Shown: positions 48,124-56,860 of the stretch, piece after piece
Position numbering within the stretch: the first letter of the stretch is position 1
Layout of the letters: each line of letters starts with the position of its first letter
DNA from: Magnetospirillum moscoviense
GTDB taxonomy: Bacteria; Pseudomonadota; Alphaproteobacteria; Rhodospirillales; Magnetospirillaceae
Direction of reading: 5' to 3'
Length of the DNA stretch: 64,000 nt
Assembly (NCBI RefSeq): GCF_001650635.1
Contig: NZ_LWQU01000185.1
Coordinates: forward strand, 1 to 64,000
Notes under the pieces: generated by a model
Databases searched by the model: none
The model's input: only the letters and a program-made list of their open reading frames with translations
What the model was told of the DNA's origin: nothing
Translations under genes and position numbers: made by a program

Positions 48124-48897
48124 GTGAACGCTGCTGCATCCGCGCAAGAAATGCGCCGAACGGGAATGATGTTGGTTCCGGTCACCGACCAGGAATCGTT
48201 GGATCGAGTCCGCGTGACGGTGGTCGCCGCTGCCCGGGCCGAGTTGGGTCTGGCCGATGAAGGCGACCCGGTGGCCTTCATGAACGATTTCCATCGGCGC
48301 GGCTTGTCGGCGGTGGAAATGAACTCCTTCCGCCTGGCCTTGATCCGTCGAATCAACGACGAAGCCGATATCGGCCGCCTGATCTGGCAGGCGTTCCGCG
48401 ATCCCTTGACCTGCATCATCGGCCCCGACGTCGTCGTGCAGAAATCGGCCAATCTGGTCATTCATCTGCCCGAGGACGGCAACAACGCCCCGATCCATCG
48501 CGACGCGCCACCCAATTCGCCGTTCGAGGTGGTGGTGTGGGTGCCGCTGGTGGATTGCTTCGGCACCAAGGGGATGTGCATCCTCGACAAGAACCAAAGC
48601 CGCGAGGGCATGGACCTGCTGCAGGCCTCGCCCGAGACGCCCGAGCGGATCGAGAACTTCGTGTGGGACCGCTTCCAGCCGATTCCGGTCCCCTATGGCT
48701 CGGCGGTGATGTTCTGGGCCGGGCTGTTGCACGCCGTTCCCACCAACACCGAGGGCCAGACCCGCTGGTCGTTCAACATCCGCTACAAGAACACCTTCGC
48801 CCCCTATGGGACCAAGGGCTACCCGGAATATTTCAAGATTCTGGAAATGTCTCCGCTGACCGAACTGGCCTATGACTGGCAAAGGCCGAAGAAATAG
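48124..48897 (+). CDS. 2OG-Fe(II) oxygenase-like protein of the sporadic carbohydrate cluster
   Basis: A 257-residue protein with the iron facial-triad pattern HxD (APIHRDAPP) and a distal His (LLHAVPTN) followed by an Arg (TRWSFNIRYKN) for 2-oxoglutarate, as in phytanoyl-CoA-dioxygenase-like enzymes. I recall similar proteins next to LIC12192-type proteins in scattered carbohydrate clusters. It probably hydroxylates or desaturates a nucleotide sugar or its acyl group. It starts at GTG with GAGG upstream. Substrate unknown. Confidence 0.7.
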   Translation: MNAAASAQEMRRTGMMLVPVTDQESLDRVRVTVVAAARAELGLADEGDPVAFMNDFHRRGLSAVEMNSFRLALIRRINDEADIGRLIWQAFRDPLTCIIGPDVVVQKSANLVIHLPEDGNNAPIHRDAPPNSPFEVVVWVPLVDCFGTKGMCILDKNQSREGMDLLQASPETPERIENFVWDRFQPIPVPYGSAVMFWAGLLHAVPTNTEGQTRWSFNIRYKNTFAPYGTKGYPEYFKILEMSPLTELAYDWQRPKK

Positions 48898-48924
48898 GGT
48901 TTTCGCCGCGCAAGGGATGGTGCC

Positions 48925-49395
48925 ATGAAGGCCTTCTATGCTTCGCTCGATCTTGGCTGCTCCAGTCTGGTGACCCAGCAATTGCAGCACATGGCTATCG
49001 GCGCCACCGCCACCCAGAAGGGCGGCCGGGTGACCTATTACCTGACGGAAAGCCTCGAGACCCTGGTGCACCAGACCTTCCTGCGCCTGAAGCTGAAAGA
49101 GATGATGCCGATCGACGGCCTGATCTTCTTTCGGATGCAGCAGTTTCTGTATGGCGGCGGCTTCGACTATGCCTTTCTCGGGGAAATCCTGGACCGGGGG
49201 ATCGAGGTCCATTTCGCCCGCGAGGGATTCTCGCTTTACACCCCTGCCAATCTCGAGACGGCCTTCCCGGTGATTCACACCACCGAATTGCTGCAGACAT
49301 CGGACATCGGCGCGGCGCTTCAAAGCCTGTTCGGCACCGATTTCCGCATGGCCTTGCCGCGCGCCGATCATTGGGACGCCCAGCCGCCGCGCTAG
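48925..49395 (+). CDS. Sporadic carbohydrate cluster protein, LIC12192-like
   Basis: The 156-residue protein begins MKAFYASLDLGCSSLVTQQL, with the SSLVTQQLQHMAI pattern I associate with the LIC12192 group, and ends with a short alpha/beta part (GGFDYAFLGEILDRGIEVHFA). Function unknown; the repeated association with 2OG oxygenases and aminotransferases suggests a small enzyme or binding protein in sugar synthesis. Last gene of the plus-strand block that starts at 41025. Confidence 0.65.
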   Translation: MKAFYASLDLGCSSLVTQQLQHMAIGATATQKGGRVTYYLTESLETLVHQTFLRLKLKEMMPIDGLIFFRMQQFLYGGGFDYAFLGEILDRGIEVHFAREGFSLYTPANLETAFPVIHTTELLQTSDIGAALQSLFGTDFRMALPRADHWDAQPPR

Positions 49396-49406
49396 GTCTT
49401 ATGTTT

Positions 49407-49522
49407 GGCCCGTGCCGGGCCGTTCAGGCGCCGCTCGGGCTAGTCGCGTGTTCACGTTTGGCGTGAAAACGCTAAGCAAGCGGGGCCGCAAGACCTGGCC
49501 AAAAATCAAATCTTAAGATTTG
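49407..49522. promoter_or_regulatory. Hairpin and 16-bp perfect palindrome
   Basis: GGCCCG-TGC-CGGGCC (49407-49421) follows the LIC12192-like gene by 12 bp and could end that transcript. CAAATCTTAAGATTTG (49507-49522) is a perfect 16-bp palindrome in an AT-rich patch upstream of the membrane-protein gene and may be an operator. Confidence 0.5.
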
Positions 49523-49584
49523 CCATGCAGAATTTCTCGAATTTCTGCAAGCATTTCGCGGCGCCCGCACATCGTGAGCGAGTA

Positions 49585-51111
49585 ATGATCGAGCGATTTC
49601 CCGTCTCCCCTTGGCTTCCCATCGTCATCGCAAGTATTTTGGTGACCTACGCCTTCTGGCGCGGCATCCAGCAGAAGCGTCACCGCCTGCTCGATGGCGG
49701 TGCGGTCGGCTGGATCATCGAGGCTTTCGCCATCGTGCTGTCCGACATGGTCTATCGCGGCGGCAACAACTACGTGGCCCTGACCGAGGTGCGCGATTCG
49801 CTTTATCAATCGGGGCTCGACTTCCTGAAATGGAAGGAAGGCTATCATCCCGAGCCCGAGCTGGTGGACCAGGCGCTGAAGGTCGCGGCGACCCTTCCCA
49901 TCGAAAAGGCCATCGTCAGCCGTCATTCCTTCACCCAGCACGACAACGGCATTATCGACTACATCAAGTTCTCGTTTCGGCTGTTCGGCAAGAACATCCT
50001 GTCCTTGTATCTGGGCTATTACCTGATCTTTTCGGCCGCCGTCGTCGCCGGCTGCGTGGCCTTCTTCGACACCCCCTGGGTGTTGTGGGTCATGGTCACC
50101 GCTTTGGTCGGCTTCGTCTTGATGCTGGACAAGACCACCATCATGGGCGGCACGGAAATCGTGTCCGAGAATAACCAGCGCTTCCTGTCGACCTTCGCCA
50201 TGATCCCCTCGTTGCACGGCATGGCCATTTCGATGATCGACATGGCCGCCACGCCGCTGCAGATCGGTCTGGTGGTGGTCCAGGCCTTGATCCTGCATCT
50301 GGCGGTGTCGTCGCGCCCGACCAGCAATTGGATGGTGCTGCCGGCCGTGATGGTCTGGGCCGCCGGCCTGTACTCGTCGCCGCTGCCCTTGCCGGACGCC
50401 CTGTGGAACGGCGGCGGCTGGGCCATTCCCCTGATGATCGCCGTGGTCATCGCCGTCGAATGGCGCCGCCGCGACCGCATGCACCGGGTCTATTACTCGG
50501 ATTACGCCACCAATACCTATATGCGCTGGCACGGCGCTTATCTGGGCTTCACCCTGGACGAGGAAACCTGGAACGCCAACCGGCTGCCCAACCAGGCCCC
50601 GGTTCGCAACGACGAGAACGGGGTGTTCGCCGTCCGCGCTTGGGTCGAGGCCGATCCCGCCCGCGCCTGCGACCTGCAAGAGCCCGACAAGATGTTCTGT
50701 CCGTTCCAGCTGGGGGCCCGCTGGGGCCTTTACGGCCGCCTGATCAAAGAGGTCTGCCTGGAATACATGCGCAAGAACCGCCACACCTTGTTGCGGCTTT
50801 ATCTGATCTTGAAGCCGCGATCCTTCATCCAGGTCATGGGCGAGGTGTTGAAGCCGTTATGGGCGATGCCGGCCCCGCGCCATCTGATCGTGCTGGCCGC
50901 CTTGGTGGTGGCGGTGATCGGCGTGGCTGCCACCTTGCCGGCCGCCATGGTGCCGCTGGTCGGCCTGATGGCCGTGGCGATGCTGGCCTGCATGCCGCTG
51001 CCGCAGATCTGGGCTTATTCCATTGCCCACGGCCTGGTCGACAATGTCTGGACCACCTTGTTTGCCTTTCCGCTTATCGTCAGCCTGGCGATCATCGTGG
51101 CCATGACCTAG
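49585..51111 (+). CDS. Polytopic membrane protein, unknown function
   Basis: The protein (508 residues from the ATG at 49585; a start at 49525 would add 20) has about nine membrane segments: one at the N-terminus, a cluster in the middle (SLYLGYYLIFSAAVVAGCVAF onward) and two or three at the end. Large cytoplasmic parts carry EVRDSLYQSGLDFLKWKEG and a Trp/Asn-rich EETWNANRLPNQ segment. Not recognised. Its stop TAG is contributed by the first bases of the repeat at 51108-51230. A role in glycan export or assembly is only contextual. Confidence 0.65.
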   Translation: MIERFPVSPWLPIVIASILVTYAFWRGIQQKRHRLLDGGAVGWIIEAFAIVLSDMVYRGGNNYVALTEVRDSLYQSGLDFLKWKEGYHPEPELVDQALKVAATLPIEKAIVSRHSFTQHDNGIIDYIKFSFRLFGKNILSLYLGYYLIFSAAVVAGCVAFFDTPWVLWVMVTALVGFVLMLDKTTIMGGTEIVSENNQRFLSTFAMIPSLHGMAISMIDMAATPLQIGLVVVQALILHLAVSSRPTSNWMVLPAVMVWAAGLYSSPLPLPDALWNGGGWAIPLMIAVVIAVEWRRRDRMHRVYYSDYATNTYMRWHGAYLGFTLDEETWNANRLPNQAPVRNDENGVFAVRAWVEADPARACDLQEPDKMFCPFQLGARWGLYGRLIKEVCLEYMRKNRHTLLRLYLILKPRSFIQVMGEVLKPLWAMPAPRHLIVLAALVVAVIGVAATLPAAMVPLVGLMAVAMLACMPLPQIWAYSIAHGLVDNVWTTLFAFPLIVSLAIIVAMT

Positions 51112-51230
51112 TGTCCTGCCCCCGAAATTCGCATGGCGAATTCCGGGGATAAGCAGGCCACTCATTTGTTGAATTGTGTTGTGATTCTGTAATTCGCAAT
51201 GTCATGCGAATTTCAGAATCACAACACTAG
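51108..51230 (+). repeat. Two-hairpin intergenic repeat, copy B
   Basis: Bounded by CTAGTGT and ACACTAG, this ~123-bp element folds into two hairpins (CGAAATTCGC-ATG-GCGAATTCCGG and GATTCTGTAATTCGCA-N-TGCGAATTTCAGAATC). It matches copy A (15033-15153, opposite strand) over the full length. It overlaps the stop codon of the gene upstream and ends 17 bp before rfbG, so insertion may have changed the gene's end. Terminal inverted repeats support a MITE-like origin. Confidence 0.87.
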
Positions 51231-51247
51231 CAGGAGCCTTGTCTTCG

Positions 51248-52312
51248 ATGCGCCACCTGGCCGAAAGCTACAAGGACAGTACCGTCCTGGTCACCGGCCA
51301 TACCGGCTTCAAGGGGGCATGGCTGTGCGGCTGGCTGGGGCGGCTGGGCGCCAAGGTGGTGGGGGTCAGCCTGCCCCCCGATTCGGATTTGGCCCAGGAA
51401 GCGCTGTTCGCGCCGCCGGTGGCGTGCGCCCATGCCATTGATCTGCGCGATGCCGACGCCACCCGACGGGTGCTGGCCGAGGAAAGGCCGGAACTGATCT
51501 TTCATTTCGCCGCGCAATCGCTGGTCCGCCGCTCGCACGCGGTGCCGTTGGAAACCTTCGCCGTCAACGTGATGGCCACCGCCAACCTGCTGGAAGCGGC
51601 TCGCTCGGTTTCGGGCCTCAAGGGGGTGGTGGTCGCCACCACCGACAAGGTCTATCGCAACGACGAGCGGGGACGGCCATTCACCGAGACCGACCCGCTG
51701 GGCGACGGCGCGCCCTATAACGCCAGCAAGGTCTGCACCGAAATGGTGGCCGAGACGTGGCGGGACTCGTTTCTTCGCACCCAAGGGATCGGCGTCGCGG
51801 TGGTTCGCGCCGGCAATGTCATCGGCGGCGGTGACTGGGCCGCCGACCGTCTGGTTCCCGATCTGGTCAAGGCCTTCCTGGCCGGGCAGCCGGCAATGTT
51901 GCGCAACCCGACGGCGACGCGGCCCTGGCAGCATGTGCTGGACGCGCTGCAGGCCTATCTGCTGCTGGGCCAGCGGCTGCTGGTGGGCGACGGGCTCGCT
52001 TCGGCGGCATGGAATGTCGGCCCCGACCCCGACGGCCATGTGACCGTCCTCGAACTGGCGCGCTGCCTGCAGGAAAGCTGGCCGGGGGCGGCGCTGACGG
52101 TGCAGGGCGATGGCGGGCCGGCCGAGGCCGGCCAATTGTGCCTGGACAGCGGCAAGCTGCGGGCAGCCTTCGGATTTTCGCCGCGCCTGAATCTGGCCCG
52201 GTCGGTCGAGGCCACGGCGGCATGGTATGGTGCGGTGTTGCGCGACGGTCGGCCGGCCATCGACATGACCTTGCGGCAAATCGACGCCTATATGACGGGA
52301 GACAATCCATGA
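51248..52312 (+). CDS. rfbG: CDP-glucose 4,6-dehydratase
   Basis: A 354-residue extended short-chain dehydrogenase: GHTGFKGAWLCGWLGRLGA for NAD+, FHFAAQSLVRRS, TTDKVYRN and YNASK (Tyr/Lys). GFKGAWL and VGPDPDGHVTV are typical of RfbG. It makes CDP-4-keto-6-deoxyglucose from CDP-glucose, which RfbF (58887) supplies. ATG at 51248 has AGGAG upstream, with a TTG three codons earlier as an alternative. It heads a plus-strand operon whose genes overlap by 4 bp. Confidence 0.93.
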   Translation: MRHLAESYKDSTVLVTGHTGFKGAWLCGWLGRLGAKVVGVSLPPDSDLAQEALFAPPVACAHAIDLRDADATRRVLAEERPELIFHFAAQSLVRRSHAVPLETFAVNVMATANLLEAARSVSGLKGVVVATTDKVYRNDERGRPFTETDPLGDGAPYNASKVCTEMVAETWRDSFLRTQGIGVAVVRAGNVIGGGDWAADRLVPDLVKAFLAGQPAMLRNPTATRPWQHVLDALQAYLLLGQRLLVGDGLASAAWNVGPDPDGHVTVLELARCLQESWPGAALTVQGDGGPAEAGQLCLDSGKLRAAFGFSPRLNLARSVEATAAWYGAVLRDGRPAIDMTLRQIDAYMTGDNP

Positions 52313-53370
52313 CCCCTTCGGATGCGGCGCCCAGGCGGAAGCTGCTGTCGGTCATCGTGCCGGTCTATAACGAGATCGACAATGTCGGTCCCTTGTGCGC
52401 CGAGGTCGCCCGGGTGATGGCCGACCTGGCCAACGAGTGGGATTACGAGCTGATCTTCACCGACAACCATTCGGAAGACGGCACCTTTACCCGGCTGGCG
52501 GACATGGCGGCCCAGGACTCCCGCATTCGGGCCTATCGCTTCTCGCGCAATTTCGGTTTCCAGCGATCGATCCTGTCGGGCTACCGCCTGGCCCGGGGCG
52601 ATGCCGCGGTCCAGCTCGATTGCGACCTGCAAGATCCGCCCGACATGATCCCCACCTTCCTGTGTCTGTGGAAGGCGGGCTACAAGGTGGTGTACGGGAT
52701 ACGCCGCAAGCGCCAGGAAATTGTCTCGCTGCGCTATGCCCGCGAGGTGTTCTATCGCCTGCTCAACTGGCTGGCCGAGCATCCCATTCCGGTCCAGGCC
52801 GGCGATTTCCGCCTGATCGACCGGGTGGTCATCGACCTGTTGAGCCAATATGACGATCACTCGCCCTATATCCGGGGATTCATCGCCTCGCTCGGGCTCG
52901 AGCAGGTGGGGGTGGCCTATGACCGCGACGCGCGCGAACGCGGGCAAAGCAAGTTCCCGCTGAACCGACTGACCGGACTGGCGGTCGATGCCATTGTCAC
53001 CAACTCCATCGTTCCGCTGCGGCTGGCCAGCCTGGCCGGTGCGGTCTGTTCGGTGTTGGCGACCCTGGGGGCCGGAATCTATTTGCTGCTGAAGCTGACC
53101 TCGGGTCCCGGCCAATGGCCCAGCGGCTTCGCCACCATCATGGTGATGATCCTGGTCAGCACGGCGATGAACGCCATCTTCTTCGGCATCCTGGGCGAAT
53201 ATGTCGGCCGCATCTTTATGCAATTGCGCAAGCGCCCGTTAAGCATCGTCGAAACCTGCATCGACCCCCATGCCGAGACGGTCCGGCCGGCCGGCAGCGA
53301 TTTCCGCAACGCCATGGTCATCGTGCCCCACCCCGAAGCGCCCAAGCCTTCGCCGGGCGGCGGCGAATGA
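52309..53370 (+). CDS. Family 2 glycosyltransferase with membrane anchor (ArnC/DPM1-like)
   Basis: The 353-residue enzyme has a GT-A domain (VIVPVYNEIDNV, FTDNHSEDGTF, LDCDLQDPP as the metal-binding DxD-type site) and two C-terminal membrane helices (LASLAGAVCSVLATLGAGIYLLL, TIMVMILVSTAMNAIFFGILG). This layout transfers a sugar to a polyprenyl phosphate. ATG overlaps the rfbG stop (ATGA). Probably makes an undecaprenyl-linked precursor of the CDP-derived sugar. Confidence 0.9.
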   Translation: MTPSDAAPRRKLLSVIVPVYNEIDNVGPLCAEVARVMADLANEWDYELIFTDNHSEDGTFTRLADMAAQDSRIRAYRFSRNFGFQRSILSGYRLARGDAAVQLDCDLQDPPDMIPTFLCLWKAGYKVVYGIRRKRQEIVSLRYAREVFYRLLNWLAEHPIPVQAGDFRLIDRVVIDLLSQYDDHSPYIRGFIASLGLEQVGVAYDRDARERGQSKFPLNRLTGLAVDAIVTNSIVPLRLASLAGAVCSVLATLGAGIYLLLKLTSGPGQWPSGFATIMVMILVSTAMNAIFFGILGEYVGRIFMQLRKRPLSIVETCIDPHAETVRPAGSDFRNAMVIVPHPEAPKPSPGGGE

Positions 53371-54086
53371 CCGGGACCGACTTCGACCGTCATGCCGGCG
53401 ACTACCGGCACGAGGTCAACGAAAGCCTGAGCGGGTTCGGCACCGACATCGACCGGTTGGCCGACAGCAAGGCGGCCTTGATCGGCGAGGTGCTGGGGGG
53501 CGATCGCCTGGCGCGCGCCAGGGTGCTGGATGTCGGCTGCGGTATCGGGCTGATCTGCCGCCGCCTGATCGATCGGGTGGCCCAGATGCACGGAACCGAT
53601 ATCAGCGCCGCCAGCCTGGAGCAGGCGGCCAAGGCGTGCCCGCGCGGCCATTTCCAGGCCTATGACGGCGTCACCTTTCCTTATCCCGACGCAACCTTCG
53701 ATCTGGTCTTCGCGGTCAACGTCTTTCACCATATCCCGGTGGCGGCCCGCCCCGCCATGGCCGCCGAGATGGCCCGCGTCGCCGCATTCGATGGATTCGT
53801 GCTGATCGTCGAACACAATCCGGCTAACCCGGTGACCCGGCGCATCGTCGATTCCTGCCCGCTGGACGATGGGGCGATCCTGCTGAAGGCCGCCGAAAGC
53901 CGGGCCTTGCTTTCCGGGGCCGGGCTGGCCGGGGTCTCGACCCGATATTTCGGCTTCGTGCCCTGGCGCGGCCCGATGGTGGACCGGTGGGAAGGATTGC
54001 TGGCCCGCCTGCCTTTGGGGGCGCAGTATCTTTGCCGGGCGGCCAAGCCGCAATGCTGGCGTTCGCCGGCCAACGGCCTATCATAG
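53367..54086 (+). CDS. Class I SAM-dependent methyltransferase
   Basis: A 239-residue methyltransferase with LDVGCGIGLICRRL (motif I), MHGTDISAASLEQA, and FAVNVFHHIP. The start overlaps the glycosyltransferase stop. It probably methylates the sugar or the lipid-linked glycan made by this operon. Confidence 0.85.
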   Translation: MTGTDFDRHAGDYRHEVNESLSGFGTDIDRLADSKAALIGEVLGGDRLARARVLDVGCGIGLICRRLIDRVAQMHGTDISAASLEQAAKACPRGHFQAYDGVTFPYPDATFDLVFAVNVFHHIPVAARPAMAAEMARVAAFDGFVLIVEHNPANPVTRRIVDSCPLDDGAILLKAAESRALLSGAGLAGVSTRYFGFVPWRGPMVDRWEGLLARLPLGAQYLCRAAKPQCWRSPANGLS

Positions 54087-54092
54087 GGCGCC

Positions 54093-55736
54093 ATGGACAA
54101 GGACAGCCATCCCCAGCCCGTCAAGGCCGACAAGCGCGCCCTGTCCGACGTGCTGGCCCGCCATGCCGCCGCGCCGGGCGAGACCCGCCGCGTCCAATTG
54201 CTGCGGCCCTTTGCCGTTCTGTCCAAGAACACCTACAGCGCGCCGGTGCAGCCGCCGATCGGCGTTGCCTATCTGGCGGCGCTGGTCGAGCGGGCCGGCT
54301 ATCCGGTCGGCATCATCGACGCCATCGGCGAGGACATCTTGCGCATCGAGCCTTCGGCCGACGGCAGCTGCAATCTGCAAGGATTGCCGACCGAGGCCAT
54401 CTTGGCCCGCATCGCGCCCGACACCGCCATCCTGGGCGTGTCGTTGATGTTCTCGCTGGAATGGCTGCAGCAGCGGGACTTGATCCGCCGCATCCGCCGT
54501 GCCTTTCCCAAGCTGATCATCGTCGCCGGCGGCGAGCACGTCACCGCCCTGGCGGACTATCTGCTGACCGATTGCCCCGAGATCGACTATCTGGTGGCCG
54601 GCGAGGGCGACGTCACCTTGCTGGCCCTGGTCCACAACCTGCTGGATGGCCAGCCGGTGGATGACATCCCCGGCCTGGTCTTTCGCCGGCCCGACGGCAC
54701 CGTGGTCAATAACGGCCTGGGCGCGCGCATCGCCAATGTCGATCAATTGCCCTATCCGGCCTGGCACCTTTTGCCGGTAACCAACTATTTCATCGACAAT
54801 TGGACCGGCGGCATCGCCACCGGCCGCAACATGATCATCATGGCCACCAGGGGCTGCCCCTATCAGTGCACCTTCTGCTCGAATCCCGGCATGTGGACGA
54901 CGCGCTATCAGATGCGCGACCCGGCCGGCGTGCTGGACGAGATCCAGTGGCTGATCGACACCTACCAGGCAACCAGCATCGATTTCTGCGACCTGACCGC
55001 CATCGTCAAGAAGGATTGGGTGCTGGAATTCTGCCGGCAGATGAAGGCGCGCGGCATGCGCTTCACCTGGCAATTGCCGTCGGGCACCCGATCCGAGGCC
55101 ATGGACCACGAGGTCCTGCAGGCCATCTTCGAGGCCGGCTGCCGGCTGGTGGTGCTGGCCCCGGAAAGCGGCTCGGAACGCACGCTGAAGACCATCAAGA
55201 AGAAGGTCAGCCTGGCGCGTGTCACCGACAGCATCCGCCAGGCGGTTAGGATCGGCCACACGGTGAAGGTCAATCTGGTGATCGGCTTCCCCGACGAGCG
55301 CTTGTCCGACGTGGTGAAGACGTTCCTTTATGCCATACGCTGCGCCTTGATCGGGGCGGATGATTGCAACATCGCCATCTTCACCCCCTATCCCGGCTCG
55401 GAAATCTTCCACGACCTGCGCCGGCGCGGCATCATCGCCCGCATCGACGACACCTTCTTCCACAATCTTTTGATCCAGTTCGACATGACCTCGACCGCCT
55501 GCTACGCCGATCATGTCCCCGGCTGGTTCCTGGCCCTGGTTCGGCTGGTCGGGCAGTCGCTGTTCTATTCACTGGCCTATCTGACCCGGCCGCGCCGGCT
55601 GGTGCGGCTGGTGGCCAGCATGCGGGCCGAGAAGTTCCACGCCCACAATCTGTTCGAGCAGCGCATCCACGACTTCGTGGTCCGCCGCCGCCTGAATTCC
55701 CAGGTCAGGCCAGAGGGGCGCCAAGCAGGTCCTTGA
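54093..55736 (+). CDS. B12-binding-type radical SAM protein (first)
   Basis: The 547-residue protein has an N-terminal cobalamin-binding-like Rossmann part (PPIGVAYLAALVERAGYPVG, IIVAGGEHVTALADYLL) and a radical SAM core with CPYQCTFCS. The usual B12 DxHxxG signature is not clear, so B12 binding needs testing. The C-terminal third is helical. In this operon a C-methylation, epimerisation or carbon-skeleton reaction on a sugar or lipid carrier is possible. Its 3' end overlaps the convergent gene by 32 bp. Confidence 0.82.
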   Translation: MDKDSHPQPVKADKRALSDVLARHAAAPGETRRVQLLRPFAVLSKNTYSAPVQPPIGVAYLAALVERAGYPVGIIDAIGEDILRIEPSADGSCNLQGLPTEAILARIAPDTAILGVSLMFSLEWLQQRDLIRRIRRAFPKLIIVAGGEHVTALADYLLTDCPEIDYLVAGEGDVTLLALVHNLLDGQPVDDIPGLVFRRPDGTVVNNGLGARIANVDQLPYPAWHLLPVTNYFIDNWTGGIATGRNMIIMATRGCPYQCTFCSNPGMWTTRYQMRDPAGVLDEIQWLIDTYQATSIDFCDLTAIVKKDWVLEFCRQMKARGMRFTWQLPSGTRSEAMDHEVLQAIFEAGCRLVVLAPESGSERTLKTIKKKVSLARVTDSIRQAVRIGHTVKVNLVIGFPDERLSDVVKTFLYAIRCALIGADDCNIAIFTPYPGSEIFHDLRRRGIIARIDDTFFHNLLIQFDMTSTACYADHVPGWFLALVRLVGQSLFYSLAYLTRPRRLVRLVASMRAEKFHAHNLFEQRIHDFVVRRRLNSQVRPEGRQAGP

Positions 55737-56808
55737 ACCCGGTCCCGACATCGGCGGAAAATTGCTCGATGGCGGTGATGGTCCCGAAAACCTCGGACAG
55801 GAATTCCTGCGACTCGGTCCAGGCCCGGGCGCGCACCGCATCGGGTACGGCGCCGTCATGCAGCCAGATGGGGCTGTGGACAAAGCGGCGGTGGAAGTCG
55901 TCGGCATTGTTGATGGCCCAATTGGCGACGTCGAACGGCTTGGCGTGGTTGACGCAGGGCTTGTCGTTGCGGCGGCGCTTGAACGGCATCGGTTCCAGCA
56001 TCAGGAAGTCGTCGGAATCCTCGACCACCGCGCAATCCTCGTAATCGACGGCCAGACGGACGAAATCGCCGTCGATGCCGAAGGTGAAGTTCGACCCGTC
56101 CCGCCGGGGATGGACGAAATAAGGCGTCGGGTGCCACGAGCGCAGCAGCAGGCCATGGCCGTCCAGCGGCCAATACATCTGCGACGGCCATTGGGTGAAG
56201 CCGTCCTGGCCCAGGATGTGGGCGGCGGAATGGTCGTGGATATGGCCCATGGCCAGGCGGATCGTGTCCCGAGGCGCCAGGTCCAGCCGGCCGGCCAGCA
56301 GGTCCTGGCCTCGGCCGGCGGCGATTTCGGCGCGGATCAGGGCCGGCACGAAACTGTGCATGTTGAGCGAGATGCCGGCGCTGTGGATCGAGCGCTTGCC
56401 GGCCTGGGCCAACTTGGCCACCGTCCGAAACGAGCCGTCGGCCAGGATGGTATCGGGATAGACGCTGCAGATGGCGGCGTCTTGTTCCCAGGCGTGGGCG
56501 ATCAGATGGTGATGGGTCTGCACCATGATCTTGTAGGACAGGTTCTGGTCGTCGGCGGCCTGCCGGATGCTGTCGTCGTCGATGACGATGATCTTGGGGG
56601 TTGCCACCTCGCACAGGCGCCGATAGGCCGGCGAGCGCTCGATGCGGTCGCTGTCGGCGCGGGGCGAATAGATGTGGAACTCGACCGGAGCCAGCCCGGC
56701 CATGGCCGGGATGTTGCCGGGCGCCATCAACGAGGGCAGGGTGAAGTTGACGAAGTGGAAGGTGTATTCCTTGCCCCACACCGCCGTCGTGAAAATGACC
56801 TTTCGCAT
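55705..56808 (-). CDS. Unknown protein of the glycan island, glycosyltransferase-like
   Basis: A 367-residue soluble protein starting KVIFTTAVWGKEYTFHFVNFTLPSL, resembling the opening of nucleotide-sugar transferases of GT-A fold, with IIVIDDDSI as a possible DxD site and a His-rich middle. No clear family. Last gene of the minus-strand operon that starts at 61693. Overlaps the convergent radical SAM gene. Confidence 0.65.
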   Translation of the reverse strand: MRKVIFTTAVWGKEYTFHFVNFTLPSLMAPGNIPAMAGLAPVEFHIYSPRADSDRIERSPAYRRLCEVATPKIIVIDDDSIRQAADDQNLSYKIMVQTHHHLIAHAWEQDAAICSVYPDTILADGSFRTVAKLAQAGKRSIHSAGISLNMHSFVPALIRAEIAAGRGQDLLAGRLDLAPRDTIRLAMGHIHDHSAAHILGQDGFTQWPSQMYWPLDGHGLLLRSWHPTPYFVHPRRDGSNFTFGIDGDFVRLAVDYEDCAVVEDSDDFLMLEPMPFKRRRNDKPCVNHAKPFDVANWAINNADDFHRRFVHSPIWLHDGAVPDAVRARAWTESQEFLSEVFGTITAIEQFSADVGTGFKDLLGAPLA

Positions 56809-56860
56809 GTCCCGCGTCCCCGTTCGCTGTTCGCCAGGAATAGCATCCCTGGTCCGCCCG

